From positions 1-64,000 of the forward strand of contig JAETOP010000002.1 in assembly GCA_021771675.1 (NCBI GenBank): a stretch of 64,000 nucleotides of DNA, in the 5' to 3' direction. How positions within the stretch are numbered: position 1 is the first letter of the stretch; every line of letters begins with the position of its first letter. Positions 1 through 8,441 of the stretch are shown here, one piece after another. The notes under the pieces are model-generated. The model worked only from the letters and a program-made list of their open reading frames with translations. It was not told the DNA's origin and did no database searches. The DNA is from Oscillospiraceae bacterium (GTDB lineage: Bacteria > Bacillota_A > Clostridia > Oscillospirales > Oscillospiraceae). A program made the translations under genes and the position numbers.

Positions 1-192
1 AATGTGTATTTCGCTTCCGACGGCGAGGCGGGAAAGTTCACTACAAACATTTTTGCCTACCCCACCACCTATGTGGTTGACCGCAACGGCAATATCGTGG
101 GTGACCCCATCGTAGGCGCCATCACGGAAAAGAAGCAGGCGGAGACGCTGCAAAAGCTCATCGACCAGGCCCTTGCCGCCGATATGGGCTGA
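1..192 (+). CDS. Thioredoxin-like thiol-disulfide protein, C-terminal part (cut by window start)
   Basis: The reading frame enters from the window edge and ends at TGA 190-192. The visible 63 residues contain FAYPTTYVVDRNGNIVG, the cis-proline loop and following beta strand typical of TlpA/ResA-type thioredoxin folds; the CxxC active site would lie upstream, outside the window. Families of this kind act outside the cytoplasmic membrane and keep partner proteins reduced. The gene is 37 nt upstream of a lipoprotein leader and close to MsrAB. This matches the known Firmicute arrangement in which an extracellular thioredoxin recycles a surface methionine sulfoxide reductase (ccdA-etrx-msrAB in Streptococcus pneumoniae). 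The fold assignment is fairly safe; the role as MsrAB reductant is inferred from position. Confidence 0.75.
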   Translation, partial: NVYFASDGEAGKFTTNIFAYPTTYVVDRNGNIVGDPIVGAITEKKQAETLQKLIDQALAADMG

Positions 193-229
193 CAAACGAA
201 TTTATCTTCTCAGAAAGGAGGGATACACC

Positions 230-364
230 ATGTATCGGAGAGTATTGCCGCTTCTGCTCACCGCAGTACTGCTGCTGAGCGGCTGCACTGCCGGGCAGAA
301 AAATATGCCGCAGAAAACGGACGAGAAGGAAATGACCGGACAGCCCTCTGATATGTCCGGTTAA
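230..364 (+). CDS. Short lipoprotein, probably the detached lipid-anchor leader of MsrAB
   Basis: A 44-residue ORF with RBS AAAGGAGGG at 213-221 and ATG at 230. It has a basic start (MYRR), a hydrophobic core (LPLLLTAVLLL) and a lipobox LSGC, followed by a polar linker rich in K, E and Q. It ends at TAA 362-364. The ATGs of the following MsrAB gene, at 371 and 377, are in the same reading frame, so without this one stop codon the product would be a lipid-anchored MsrAB with a flexible linker, like known surface MsrAB proteins. It could be a genuine separate small lipoprotein, but the in-frame arrangement favours a leader cut off by a nonsense change. Confidence 0.6.
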   Translation: MYRRVLPLLLTAVLLLSGCTAGQKNMPQKTDEKEMTGQPSDMSG

Positions 365-376
365 GGAAGCATGTAT

Positions 377-1342
377 ATGGATACCACGGAAAATGTCATA
401 TATCTGGCGGGCGGCTGCTTCTGGGGCATGGAACATCTGATGCAGTCCATCCCCGGCGTCATCGATGCCGAGAGCGGCTATGCCAACGGCACCTGCGAGG
501 CGGACGCCGATTACAAGACCGTCTGCAAAGGGAACACCGGCTTCCGGGAGACCGTGCGGGTGGAGTATGACCCCGGACAGGTGAGTCTCGACGCCCTGCT
601 GCTGGCCTACTTCTATGTGATCGACCCCACGGTGGAGAACCGGCAGGGCAACGACCGGGGCAGCCAGTATCAGACCGGTGTCTATTACACCAACGAAAGC
701 GCGAAGGAGACGGTGGAGCGCATCGCGGAGATCGAGCGGGGACGCAGTGAAAAGTTCTTCGTGGAGATAGGCCCACTCAAGAACTATTACCCCGCCGAGG
801 AGTACCACCAGAACTACCTCGAAAAGAACCCGAACGGTTACTGCCACATCCCGCACGCGGAGATGGAGCTGTTTTCCCGGCTGCGCATCGATCCGGGCGA
901 CTATCAGAAGCCCGCAGCGGAATCCATCCGGGACAAGCTGACGGCGGAGCAGTACCGTGTTACGCAGGAGAGCGGCACAGAGCGCGCTTTCACAGGCGAG
1001 TTCTGGGATAAGTTTGAAAAGGGCATCTATGTGGATGTCATCACCGGCGAGCCGCTCTTTTCCTCCACGGATAAGTACGAGAGCGGCTGCGGCTGGCCCG
1101 CCTTTACAAAGCCCATTGAGGGTCCTGCTGTGGTGGAGAAAGAGGATTTGAGCCACGGGATGCGTCGCACGGAGGTCAGAAGCCGTGCCGGAGATTCTCA
1201 CCTTGGTCATGTGTTCACCGGCGATTCAGAGTCCCCCAATGGCGTGCGCTACTGCATCAACAGTGCGGCCCTGCGCTTTGTGCCTTACGCAAAGATGAAA
1301 GCAGAGGGTTACGGATATCTTCTGTATCTGTTCGAGGAATGA
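377..1342 (+). CDS. msrAB: Bifunctional peptide methionine sulfoxide reductase MsrA/MsrB
   Basis: It repairs oxidised methionine: MsrA reduces the S-sulfoxide and MsrB the R-sulfoxide. The N-terminal MsrA domain (about residues 5-155) carries GCFWG with the catalytic cysteine at codon 14. The C-terminal MsrB domain (about 185-310) carries CGWPAF, the HLGHVF motif and the catalytic cysteine in RYCINS (nt 1253-1255). ATG 377 has AAGGA 9 nt upstream. ATG 371 is in frame but only 3 nt from it, so 377 is preferred. As written, the enzyme has no signal peptide and would be cytoplasmic, yet the lipoprotein leader just upstream is in the same frame. Enzyme identity is very secure; location is uncertain. 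Confidence 0.95.
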   Translation: MDTTENVIYLAGGCFWGMEHLMQSIPGVIDAESGYANGTCEADADYKTVCKGNTGFRETVRVEYDPGQVSLDALLLAYFYVIDPTVENRQGNDRGSQYQTGVYYTNESAKETVERIAEIERGRSEKFFVEIGPLKNYYPAEEYHQNYLEKNPNGYCHIPHAEMELFSRLRIDPGDYQKPAAESIRDKLTAEQYRVTQESGTERAFTGEFWDKFEKGIYVDVITGEPLFSSTDKYESGCGWPAFTKPIEGPAVVEKEDLSHGMRRTEVRSRAGDSHLGHVFTGDSESPNGVRYCINSAALRFVPYAKMKAEGYGYLLYLFEE

Positions 1343-1421
1343 GTTCGCAAAATACAATGATATAATAAGCAGCGGCCCAATCATTATGAACCGGGATGCT
1401 GTCGTTTATGCTCATGTCGAT

Positions 1422-1640
1422 TTATTCAAACAGGACGTTCAGCTTGCTGTTCAGAATCAGATTGGCATAAGCAAGCGGGTCGTTGTAGATCAGATAATCC
1501 AGCTCTGACCGCTGAAAGCGGTTATCGGCAACTTCGCTTTCAACGGCGGTGAAGTCAATGGAAATCTGGCTTCTATCGTCAAAAACCAATTCTACGCAGG
1601 CTGTGTCTATGTTGCATTGATAGGATATAAGTTTGCTCAT
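1422..1640 (-). CDS. Small DUF6061-like protein
   Basis: A 72-residue protein read from ATG 1640 on the minus strand. A GGAGG sits 7 nt before this ATG, whereas an in-frame ATG at 1646 is only 1 nt from it and is unlikely to be used. The sequence has a short beta-rich start (LISYQCNIDTACVELVFDD), then FTAVESEVADN and RSELDYLIYNDPLAY, which I recognise as resembling the small clostridial DUF6061 family of unknown function. There are no membrane segments, and no co-directional partner is close by. It lies in a locally more AT-rich stretch than the MsrAB gene, near other fragments, so recent acquisition is possible. Function is not known. Confidence 0.65.
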   Translation of the reverse strand: MSKLISYQCNIDTACVELVFDDRSQISIDFTAVESEVADNRFQRSELDYLIYNDPLAYANLILNSKLNVLFE

Positions 1641-1770
1641 GGTCATGCCTCCAAGATGATTTTTGAGGTGAATCAGGCGGTCAATTTCCGGGTGATTATT
1701 GGCGGGAATCATATCGAAATCTGCTGCAAATCATTCAAAACAAGTCGTTGCGAACGGTTAGTACGTATAA

Positions 1771-1899
1771 AATAGCTGGCTACAAAACGGCTACAAAATT
1801 CGCAAGGAACCTATGTACAGCCCGAAATACGTGGATTATTTGGACAAAAAGCGTATCGAGAGTGCATTTTATAACCCTAAATCAAAGCTCAAGGCTTGA
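1771..1899 (+). pseudogene. Possible gene-end remnant, family not recognised
   Basis: The 1641-2125 interval has no intact gene on the plus strand. From 1771 to the TGA at 1897-1899 one frame is open and encodes a basic tail with GYKIRKEPMYSPKYVDYL and ending NPKSKLKA. It begins right after a stop codon and has no RBS or start. It may be the end of a decayed gene, perhaps mobile-element related, but no family is recognised. A short direct repeat (GGCTACAAAA twice, around 1778-1798) lies at its start. Apart from this and the hairpin at 2060, nothing else is supported in the interval. Confidence 0.25.
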
Positions 1900-2059
1900 G
1901 TGGGAATGATGGCGTAAATCTCAAAACCCGTTGCAGCGCAGTAGGTTTTGACGTTCCTGTGTGCCGAATGATAACGATTTGATAACGTTCCTCTTAAACG
2001 CAGATGTTTATTCTTGTTTGGGGTAACGGGTGGCTTACAGGTTGTTCTAAATAAAGAGC

Positions 2060-2110
2060 AATGGCTCTACTGACTTTTGTTACGAAGTCGGTAGAGCCAT
2101 TTTCTTTTTT
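2060..2110 (+). terminator. Strong hairpin terminator, possibly bidirectional
   Basis: AATGGCTCTACTGAC (2060-2074) pairs with GTCGGTAGAGCCATT (2087-2101), 15 bp with one wobble and a 12-nt loop, followed on the plus strand by a T-rich tract. No intact plus-strand gene ends here. It lies just past the 3' end of the minus-strand XRE gene and may terminate that transcript too, although the T tract in that direction is weaker. Confidence 0.75.
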
Positions 2111-2125
2111 GTATGGCCTGCGGAA

Positions 2126-2662
2126 TCAATCCGTTTCCTCGTTTATCCCGTTCGCAATCAGCGCATCAACCTCTTGTGAAGGAGTCACTTTTACCCAACC
2201 AGGCTTGTGGTCATATTCCGGGTACCGATACCTCCACTGGTCGTATTCTTCCTTGGTGATTTCCCCAGCTTCCAGTTTGGCAGCTTCCTTCTGCCAGCTG
2301 GTGAACATATCAAATAGGTTGAGATAATCGCTCCCTTTGCTCTTGTCCAGCCGCAGGCACAGTTCTCCATCAATTTCTCTGATTTTTAGACCATAGCGAT
2401 CTTCCAAGGCAAAGAATGTGTGCATCAGCCCAATATAGCTGTCGATGTCCGGAAGATCAATCGCCTTGGGCGACACGTTCAAAACACTTGCCAGTTTTTC
2501 TGTAATCTCCGCTTTTGGGGTGCGGGTTTCAGATTCGTACTGCGCAAGACGAATATCCGCAGACCGCTCCGGAAAGCCCACCATCATGCCCAAATACTTC
2601 TGCGTCATCCCGCAAAGGTTTCGGAAGAAATGAATCCGTTCTCCAGTTGCCATATTCAGCAT
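2126..2662 (-). CDS. XRE-family helix-turn-helix transcriptional regulator
   Basis: A 178-residue protein. Residues about 5-70 form an XRE DNA-binding domain: MATGERIHFFRNLCGMTQKY, the recognition region MVGFPERSADIRLAQYESET, then AEITEKLASVLNVSP. The remaining about 100 residues (from IGLMHTFFALEDRYGLK) resemble the C-terminal part of clostridial XRE regulators and contain an acidic, aromatic stretch (YDQWRYRYPEYDHKPGW) of unknown role. Start is either ATG 2662 or ATG 2653. Neither has a clear Shine-Dalgarno, and the promoter at 2673-2702 places transcription start only about 3-5 nt before ATG 2662. It is divergent from the LytTR two-component system, so it may regulate itself or that system; targets are unknown. 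Confidence 0.85.
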   Translation of the reverse strand: MLNMATGERIHFFRNLCGMTQKYLGMMVGFPERSADIRLAQYESETRTPKAEITEKLASVLNVSPKAIDLPDIDSYIGLMHTFFALEDRYGLKIREIDGELCLRLDKSKGSDYLNLFDMFTSWQKEAAKLEAGEITKEEYDQWRYRYPEYDHKPGWVKVTPSQEVDALIANGINEETD

Positions 2663-2672
2663 AACGGACTTG

Positions 2673-2702
2673 ATTATACCGGATACACAGTTCTGCTGTC
2701 AA
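2673..2702 (-). promoter_or_regulatory. Sigma-A promoter for the XRE regulator
   Basis: On the minus strand, TTGACA (2697-2702) and TATAAT (2673-2678) are separated by 18 nt; both hexamers match the consensus. The predicted start, around 2665-2667, leaves almost no leader before ATG 2662. Confidence 0.8.
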
Positions 2703-2741
2703 TATATGCTGAAAATCAGAAAGAATAAAACCGTTTGATTG

Positions 2742-2770
2742 TTGATTTTTAACCCGGATGGTATTAAAAT
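2742..2770 (+). promoter_or_regulatory. Candidate promoter of the LytTR two-component operon
   Basis: TTGATT (2742-2747), a 17-nt spacer and TAAAAT (2765-2770), about 90 nt upstream of the response regulator start. It is divergent from the XRE promoter, with about 40 bp between the two -35 boxes, so shared regulation is possible. Confidence 0.55.
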
Positions 2771-2859
2771 ATAAGTGAATAGAAACCTCATGCTGTTCGG
2801 CCAATGCGCGTGGACAGCAGCGGATGTTATCGAATATTCGTAAGAAAAGAGGGCGAATT

Positions 2860-3567
2860 GTGGTTAAGGTATCCATTGTTGAAGATGAGAACGCAGCTGC
2901 GCAGATACTGAAAGAATATCTGGTGCGGTATTCCTCTGACCGAGGGACAGAATTTGATATTCATACCTATGAAAACGGCATGCAGTTCCTGATGAATTAC
3001 GATATGAGCACCGACCTTGTTTTTATGGACATTGAACTGCCGAATCTGAATGGTATTGAAACGTCAGCCCGTCTGCGTGAGATCGACTCAGTTGTGGGAT
3101 TGGTGTACGTTACCAATATGGCAAAATATGCCATCGAGGGATATGCGTATCATGCCATCGACTATCTGCTGAAGCCTCTGGTCTATCAGGCATTTCTGAT
3201 AAAGATGGACAGGATCCTCAAATTTGTAAATAAAAACAGAAAGACTTCGTCGATTACGCTTGTCAGCCGTACAGGGCAGATTGTGCTGGAACTGAATAGT
3301 GTTTATTATGTAGAGGTCAGCGGACACGATGTTTTGTATCATACGGACAGGGGGTGCTTCAAGGTGTATGGTACGCTGAAGGAAGAATCGAAAAAGCTCC
3401 CGAAAGAGACGTTCATCCAGTGCAATAGCTGCTATGTTGTGAATCTGCGCCATATTTCCAAAATTGACGGAAATGAGCTGGTTGTCGGCGATGGCAGAAT
3501 TGAAACCAGCCGTTCACGCCGGAAAAGCCTGCTGGAAGCCTTTAACCGATATCGTATGGGGAATTGA
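2860..3567 (+). CDS. LytTR-family response regulator (AgrA-like)
   Basis: The N-terminal receiver domain (residues about 3-125) has the acidic pair in SIVEDE, the phospho-acceptor Asp57 in VFMDIELP, the threonine in VTNMAKYA and the lysine in LLKPL. The C-terminal LytTR DNA-binding domain (about 135-233) contains QIVLELNSVYYVEVSGHDV and FIQCNSCYVVNLRHI. GTG 2860 is taken as start because AGAGGG lies 6 nt before it; an in-frame ATG at 2824 lacks an RBS. It is followed 2 nt later by a GHKL histidine kinase, forming a peptide-sensing-type pair like AgrA/AgrC, but no AgrD or AgrB is visible. Targets are not evident; the GH3 genes downstream are candidates by proximity only. Confidence 0.92.
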   Translation: MVKVSIVEDENAAAQILKEYLVRYSSDRGTEFDIHTYENGMQFLMNYDMSTDLVFMDIELPNLNGIETSARLREIDSVVGLVYVTNMAKYAIEGYAYHAIDYLLKPLVYQAFLIKMDRILKFVNKNRKTSSITLVSRTGQIVLELNSVYYVEVSGHDVLYHTDRGCFKVYGTLKEESKKLPKETFIQCNSCYVVNLRHISKIDGNELVVGDGRIETSRSRRKSLLEAFNRYRMGN

Positions 3568-3569
3568 TT

Positions 3570-4889
3570 ATGGTATTACCAATATTGGGGACCTGTAGTT
3601 TTGTATGGAGTGTGGTAATCGGCGCTCTGCTGTGCGGACAAAATCTTCCGAAGCGCCGCGCGTTCTGGATTCGCTGTATATTGCTAAGTGTGATTGCATG
3701 CCCGATCTTCTATTTCTCTGATGTATGGATCCGTGCGCTGCCGATTCCTGCGGGGACCATACAGGCGTTTCGGTTGATGGAATGCCTGCTTCTGTTTATG
3801 ATTACTGTAATTCTTGTTCTGCTGGTATTCCAATGCAAGGTTCAGGAAGCTATGTTCTGCGCTACGGTTGGCTACTGTATGGAGCATGTTGCCCACGAGA
3901 TCTGTTCCGTCACGCAGATGCTGATGCCCATGCCGTTTCCTGTGGATACTGTATTCCTGATTCTGGTAACGGCGGTTTTCTACTATATCATGCACAAATA
4001 CGGGTTGAAACGCACCGATCCCGGAAAAATCGTGAAGGACAGCTCTATGCAGTTCGTTGCATTTTTCGCAACGACCCTAGCAGCAATTTTTTTCAATTCC
4101 ATTGCGGGAAACCTCGCCGTGGAAAATGGAATGCACAGCATAAAGCTGTGCATTGATGCGCTTTCCATGCTGGCATGCGGCATGATCCTGTTTCTGGAAT
4201 TCTATTTTTTGCAGTTCTGTGATAAAGCCCGTGAGCGGGATGTGCTGGCTTCCATCATCCGCCAGGAAACTGTGAATTACAACATGGAGAAGGCGGCAGT
4301 GGAGCTAATCAATATCAAATGTCACGATATGAAGCATCAGCTTTGTGTCATTGAAAGACAGATGGCGCAAGGTAATGCAGTTCAGGTGGACTTCGGAGAT
4401 TTAAAGAAGGCGATCAATGCCTATGATACCGCCTTCCATACCGGCAACCGGGCACTTGATACCATGATTTCCATGAAGAGCATGATCTGCGAAGCGAAAA
4501 AGATTTCCTTTACTTGCCTGGCAGACGGCAGATTGCTGGATTTTCTCTCGGAATCGGATGTGTATTCCCTGATCGGAAATATCCTGGATAACGCCATCGA
4601 AGCCTGCGAAGCCATTCAGGAGGAAGACTGGCGCGTCGTGTCCCTAAATATCTACGAAACAAACGGAATCGTAGCCATTGATGCAATGAACTATTTTTAC
4701 GGCACATTGGAAACCCGCAACGGACTTCCGGTGACCAACAAAGCCGACAAGGACTACCACGGATTCGGTATGCTGTCCATCAAGAAGCTGGTGGAAAAAT
4801 ACGATGGTTCCATGGAGATTTGCGTGGAAAACGGTGTATTCTCCCTGTGTATCTCCTTCTTCAGTCAGGCTGCACATGAAACAGTCTGA
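3570..4889 (+). CDS. Membrane sensor histidine kinase, GHKL type (AgrC-like)
   Basis: A 439-residue protein whose first about 200 residues form roughly six hydrophobic segments. A short coiled region (ARERDVLASIIRQE) leads to the phospho-accepting histidine region CHDMKHQLCVIERQM. The C-terminal ATPase domain has the N box NILDNAIEACEA and the G box HGFGMLSIKKLV. This layout matches HPK10 kinases, which usually sense peptides at the membrane. ATG 3570 is preferred over the in-frame TTG at 3564 because GGGGA is 7-8 nt upstream. It partners the LytTR regulator just before it. The ligand is unknown; no signal-peptide gene is visible nearby. Confidence 0.92.
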   Translation: MVLPILGTCSFVWSVVIGALLCGQNLPKRRAFWIRCILLSVIACPIFYFSDVWIRALPIPAGTIQAFRLMECLLLFMITVILVLLVFQCKVQEAMFCATVGYCMEHVAHEICSVTQMLMPMPFPVDTVFLILVTAVFYYIMHKYGLKRTDPGKIVKDSSMQFVAFFATTLAAIFFNSIAGNLAVENGMHSIKLCIDALSMLACGMILFLEFYFLQFCDKARERDVLASIIRQETVNYNMEKAAVELINIKCHDMKHQLCVIERQMAQGNAVQVDFGDLKKAINAYDTAFHTGNRALDTMISMKSMICEAKKISFTCLADGRLLDFLSESDVYSLIGNILDNAIEACEAIQEEDWRVVSLNIYETNGIVAIDAMNYFYGTLETRNGLPVTNKADKDYHGFGMLSIKKLVEKYDGSMEICVENGVFSLCISFFSQAAHETV

Positions 4890-4943
4890 TGCCTCAAGGG
4901 TTCCTCGTCAAGCCTTCCAATATGGCAATATATACATTTTATG

Positions 4944-4981
4944 ACCCGTCATTTACCGATTATTCGGTTTCAATGACGGGT
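4944..4981 (+). terminator. Long hairpin after the two-component operon
   Basis: ACCCGTCATT (4944-4953) pairs with AATGACGGGT (4972-4981), and an inner CCGA/TCGG stem stacks within it. The trailing T content is low (TATGTTGTT), so it is a probable but not textbook terminator between the kinase and the exported GH3 gene. The rest of 4890-5064 shows no gene. Confidence 0.55.
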
Positions 4982-5064
4982 TATGTTGTTCTCAGGATTT
5001 TTCTGGAATTGTCTGTTATTATACTCCCGTACCAATTATAAAAAAGAGGAGGTTCCAGAAAAGA

Positions 5065-8000
5065 ATGAAAACACGCAAACACACACTGAAGCGACTGATG
5101 GCTACTGCGCTGTCCGCCGCAATGCTGCTCTGTGTGCCTGTTCAGGCCATGGGCGAGAATGCAGGTGCCAAGTTCTATTCGGACTATGAGACGATGGACG
5201 GCGCTCTGAATGCTGCCTATGCTCTGAATGAACAGATTGCAGCAGAAGGCTACGTTCTGATTAAGAACGACAATAGCCTGCCCCTGGTAGCAAACTCCAA
5301 GATCAACCTGTTCACCGCTTCCAAAAGCACCGGCGTAGCCAATGAATTGGCAAGAGCCGGCTTCGAGGTAAACGATCTGTACGCACAGGCCGCAAATGAC
5401 TTTGCCACGGATGAAAACGGTAAGGCTGTCGTTCCCGGCGGCGTGACCGGCTGCATCCCCACCGACAGCTACAGTGATGAACTGCTGACTGCTATGGGCA
5501 ACTTCAGCGATACTGCTGTCGTTGTTTTCCAGCGTTCCGGCGGTGAGGGCAGCGACAACCGTCGTGAATCCTTCACTGTTTCCCCCACCCGTGAAGACAT
5601 CGAGAGCGAAGAGTGGACTCCCGAAGGTATTCCCGGTCGTGAAAGTGATCCCTTCCAGCACTATCAGGAACTGGACGACAACGAGCGTGCTCTGCTGGCA
5701 ATGCTGCAGGAGAATGATGCCATCCAGAACATCGTCGTCCTGCTGGACAGCACCTATGCCATGGAAGTCGGCTTCCTGAAGGATGCAAGCCTGTCCAAGG
5801 TCAGAAGCTGCATCTGGATGACTGGCAACGGCGCCAATGCCTATGCGCCTGTGGGTGACCTGCTGAGTGGTGCCATCAACCCCTCCGGCAGAACCCCCGA
5901 TATCCTGCAGGCTGACTTCACCGCAGATCCTTCCTGGCAGAACTTCGCCTACAATCTGCTGAGCGGCTCCGGCTTTGATGCAGCTACCGGCGACCAGTAC
6001 ACCCTGGAGGATGGCATGCTATACAAGGATGCCTTTGATCTGGGTTACTACGGTGTAGAGTACCAGGAAGGTATCTACATCGGCTACCGCTACTATGAGA
6101 CCCGCGGCTACACCGACGGTGAGGATTGGTATGCGGAATATGTCAACTATCCCTTCGGCTACGGCTTGAGCTATACCAACTTCGCTTGGGAAGTCGAGGC
6201 AGCCGGCGGTGAGCTGGCTCAGGACGGCGTTGTGACCGTCAACGTGAAGGTCACCAACACCGGCAGCGTTGCCGGTAAGGACGTTGTCCAGCTGTACTAC
6301 GAGGCTCCCTACACCGTGGGCGGCATCGAGAAGTCCGTTGTGGAACTGGCTGACTTCGCAAAGACCGGTCTGCTGCAGCCTGGCCAGAGCGAGACTGTCA
6401 CCCTGGTCGTCAATGCACGCGACATGGCATCTTATGATGCTTATGACGCAAATAACAATGGCTTCAAGGGCTATGAGCTGGATGGCGGTGTCTACAAGCT
6501 GTACGTTTCCAAGGATTCCCACTCCTGGGCTTCCGCAGAGACTGTCTGTATCGAGTGCACTGTTCCCGCTGATGGCTATCAGTATGCTACCGACGAAGCT
6601 ACTGGCCACGAGATTGCCAACCGTTTCGATTACATCAATGAAGAACTGCAGGGTCAGACTCTGAGCCGTGCTGACTGGGATGGTACCTTCCCCACTCGCC
6701 CCTACTGGTTCGATGTTGAAGATGACTGCACCATCGATCCCTACTGGGCAGCCTGGTACCGCACGCAGCATGATGGCGAGGACTGGGACGAGAGCGATAC
6801 CACGGTCGAGCCTGTGTACCTGAAGGAAGGCCCCGCCCGTCTGGTGAAAGACGAAGAGTGGCTTGCTCACTTCGAGATGCCTCTGACTGACAAGGACAAC
6901 TCTCTGAACGGCGGCAATAACAATATGGTTATTGATCCCGCTTATGATGAGAACAATGCCCGCTACGGCGGAAAGGCTCCTTGGTACAGCGAAACCGCTC
7001 CCTCTTTCCGTGCTGATGCAGAAGCTTACTCCGCAGAGAACCCAGCCCCCATCCAGCTGGCCGACATGACCGGTGTTGCTTTCAATGATGCAAAATGGGA
7101 CGAGTACCTGTCTCAGTTCACCGTGAAGGAAGCAGTCGCACAGCTGATTACTGCCTTTAACTTCATTCCCGATGACGCTATGGGTATCCCCAACTCCACC
7201 CACGGCGATGGTCCCTTTGGCATTCAGGAAGCATTTGCTCTGATCCGTTATCTGCAGCCCGGCGACATGATGGACAGCGATACCATTCTGAAGTGGTGCT
7301 CTCAGGTGACCGTCGGCGCATCCTTCAATAAGGATTTGGCTTACCAGTACGGTGTCATCAACGGTGACCTTGGTCTGTGGTACAAGTTCACCGGTTGGTA
7401 TTCCCCCGGTGCAAATATCCACCGTACTCCCTTCTCCGGCAGAAACAACAACTATGTTTCCGAAGACCCCTTCCTGTCCGGTACTGTCGTTGCACAGATG
7501 TGCCGCGGCTGCCGTGAAAAGGGTATGATTACCTTCGTGAAGCACTTTGCCCTGAACGATCAGGAGACTCATCGCGACGTTACCGGTGTTGCTACCTGGG
7601 CAGACGAGCAGACCATGCGTCAGATCTACCTGAAGGTTTTTGAAATGGCTGTCAAGGAAGGCGGCACTCTGGGCATGATGACCTCCTTCAACCGAGTTGG
7701 CTTTGACTGGGCTGGTGCGTCCTACGAGCTACTGACCGAAATTCCACGGGATGAGTGGGGCTTTGAGGGCATCTACATCACGGACGCTGCCGGTACCGAT
7801 CAGGCCGGCAACTACATGAACGCCAACATGATGCTCCGTGCAGGTCAGGATACCAGCCTGGACGGCGTTGCAGGCGGCTACTTCTGGCAGCAGGACGAAA
7901 CCGGCATTCCCGCCCGCGTGACCGGCATCAGCTCCAACGAGGAGTCTCTGACGGACACCCACCTGACCGCTATTTATAACTGCCTGAAGCGTACCCAGTA

Positions 8001-8415
8001 TATTCTGGCGAACAGCCCTGTGCTGCTGAACAACCACACCTATCACAATCCCGGTTATGACCAGAGTGAATTTGCAAAGGCAATTGATAACTCTGTTGAT
8101 ATGAAGTACTTTGGACCCGAGACTGCCGAGGCCATGGCGAAGATCAAAGTCTTCGAGGTCGAGGCAGGTCAGGAGGTTGCAATCTGCGTTGCCGATCCCG
8201 ATCTGGCAGGTCAGGACTTCATCTACGTCCTGTATCAGGGTGACCTGTGCGGTCTGACTCTGAACCGTGCTACCGGCGAGATCACCGGCACCCTGTCTGC
8301 TGATGTTGCTCCCGGCAACCATCGCTTCACCATCGGTCTGTGCGATTCCGACATTGGCCAGGGAGAAGAGTGGACTGCAAGCGTTATCAACTACTTCTAC
8401 CTGCAGGTCAAGTAA
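5065..8415 (+). CDS. Exported glycoside hydrolase family 3 enzyme with permuted domain order
   Basis: A 1116-residue secreted enzyme. An N-terminal signal peptide (MKTRKHTLKRLMATALSAAM, probable cleavage after VQAMG) is followed by the GH3 alpha/beta sandwich (about 45-330, with GGEGSD as probable acid/base loop). Next come the fibronectin-like domain (about 385-500, after FGYGLSYTNF) and only then the GH3 TIM barrel (about 670-960). The probable nucleophile is Asp907 in IYITDAAG, and KHFALNDQE lies on the barrel. Normal GH3 enzymes have the barrel first; this permuted order is known from rumen and gut clostridia. The C-terminus (LTLNRATGEITGTL) resembles a putative Ig-like domain. Its RBS is GAGGAGG. 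It probably cleaves beta-glucosides or xylosides; substrate is not readable from sequence. Confidence 0.93.
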   Translation: MKTRKHTLKRLMATALSAAMLLCVPVQAMGENAGAKFYSDYETMDGALNAAYALNEQIAAEGYVLIKNDNSLPLVANSKINLFTASKSTGVANELARAGFEVNDLYAQAANDFATDENGKAVVPGGVTGCIPTDSYSDELLTAMGNFSDTAVVVFQRSGGEGSDNRRESFTVSPTREDIESEEWTPEGIPGRESDPFQHYQELDDNERALLAMLQENDAIQNIVVLLDSTYAMEVGFLKDASLSKVRSCIWMTGNGANAYAPVGDLLSGAINPSGRTPDILQADFTADPSWQNFAYNLLSGSGFDAATGDQYTLEDGMLYKDAFDLGYYGVEYQEGIYIGYRYYETRGYTDGEDWYAEYVNYPFGYGLSYTNFAWEVEAAGGELAQDGVVTVNVKVTNTGSVAGKDVVQLYYEAPYTVGGIEKSVVELADFAKTGLLQPGQSETVTLVVNARDMASYDAYDANNNGFKGYELDGGVYKLYVSKDSHSWASAETVCIECTVPADGYQYATDEATGHEIANRFDYINEELQGQTLSRADWDGTFPTRPYWFDVEDDCTIDPYWAAWYRTQHDGEDWDESDTTVEPVYLKEGPARLVKDEEWLAHFEMPLTDKDNSLNGGNNNMVIDPAYDENNARYGGKAPWYSETAPSFRADAEAYSAENPAPIQLADMTGVAFNDAKWDEYLSQFTVKEAVAQLITAFNFIPDDAMGIPNSTHGDGPFGIQEAFALIRYLQPGDMMDSDTILKWCSQVTVGASFNKDLAYQYGVINGDLGLWYKFTGWYSPGANIHRTPFSGRNNNYVSEDPFLSGTVVAQMCRGCREKGMITFVKHFALNDQETHRDVTGVATWADEQTMRQIYLKVFEMAVKEGGTLGMMTSFNRVGFDWAGASYELLTEIPRDEWGFEGIYITDAAGTDQAGNYMNANMMLRAGQDTSLDGVAGGYFWQQDETGIPARVTGISSNEESLTDTHLTAIYNCLKRTQYILANSPVLLNNHTYHNPGYDQSEFAKAIDNSVDMKYFGPETAEAMAKIKVFEVEAGQEVAICVADPDLAGQDFIYVLYQGDLCGLTLNRATGEITGTLSADVAPGNHRFTIGLCDSDIGQGEEWTASVINYFYLQVK

Positions 8416-8441
8416 TGAACTGAATCCTGAAAGCGGCCCAA

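Noticed and set aside
2860..5064. An AgrD-like peptide gene near the two-component system
   Set aside because: Short frames in the flanking gaps have no RBS and no leader-cysteine-charged-tail pattern.
6019..7572. 517-codon minus-strand frame opposite the first GH3 gene
   Set aside because: Shadow of the GH3 reading frame; no start signal or family resemblance.
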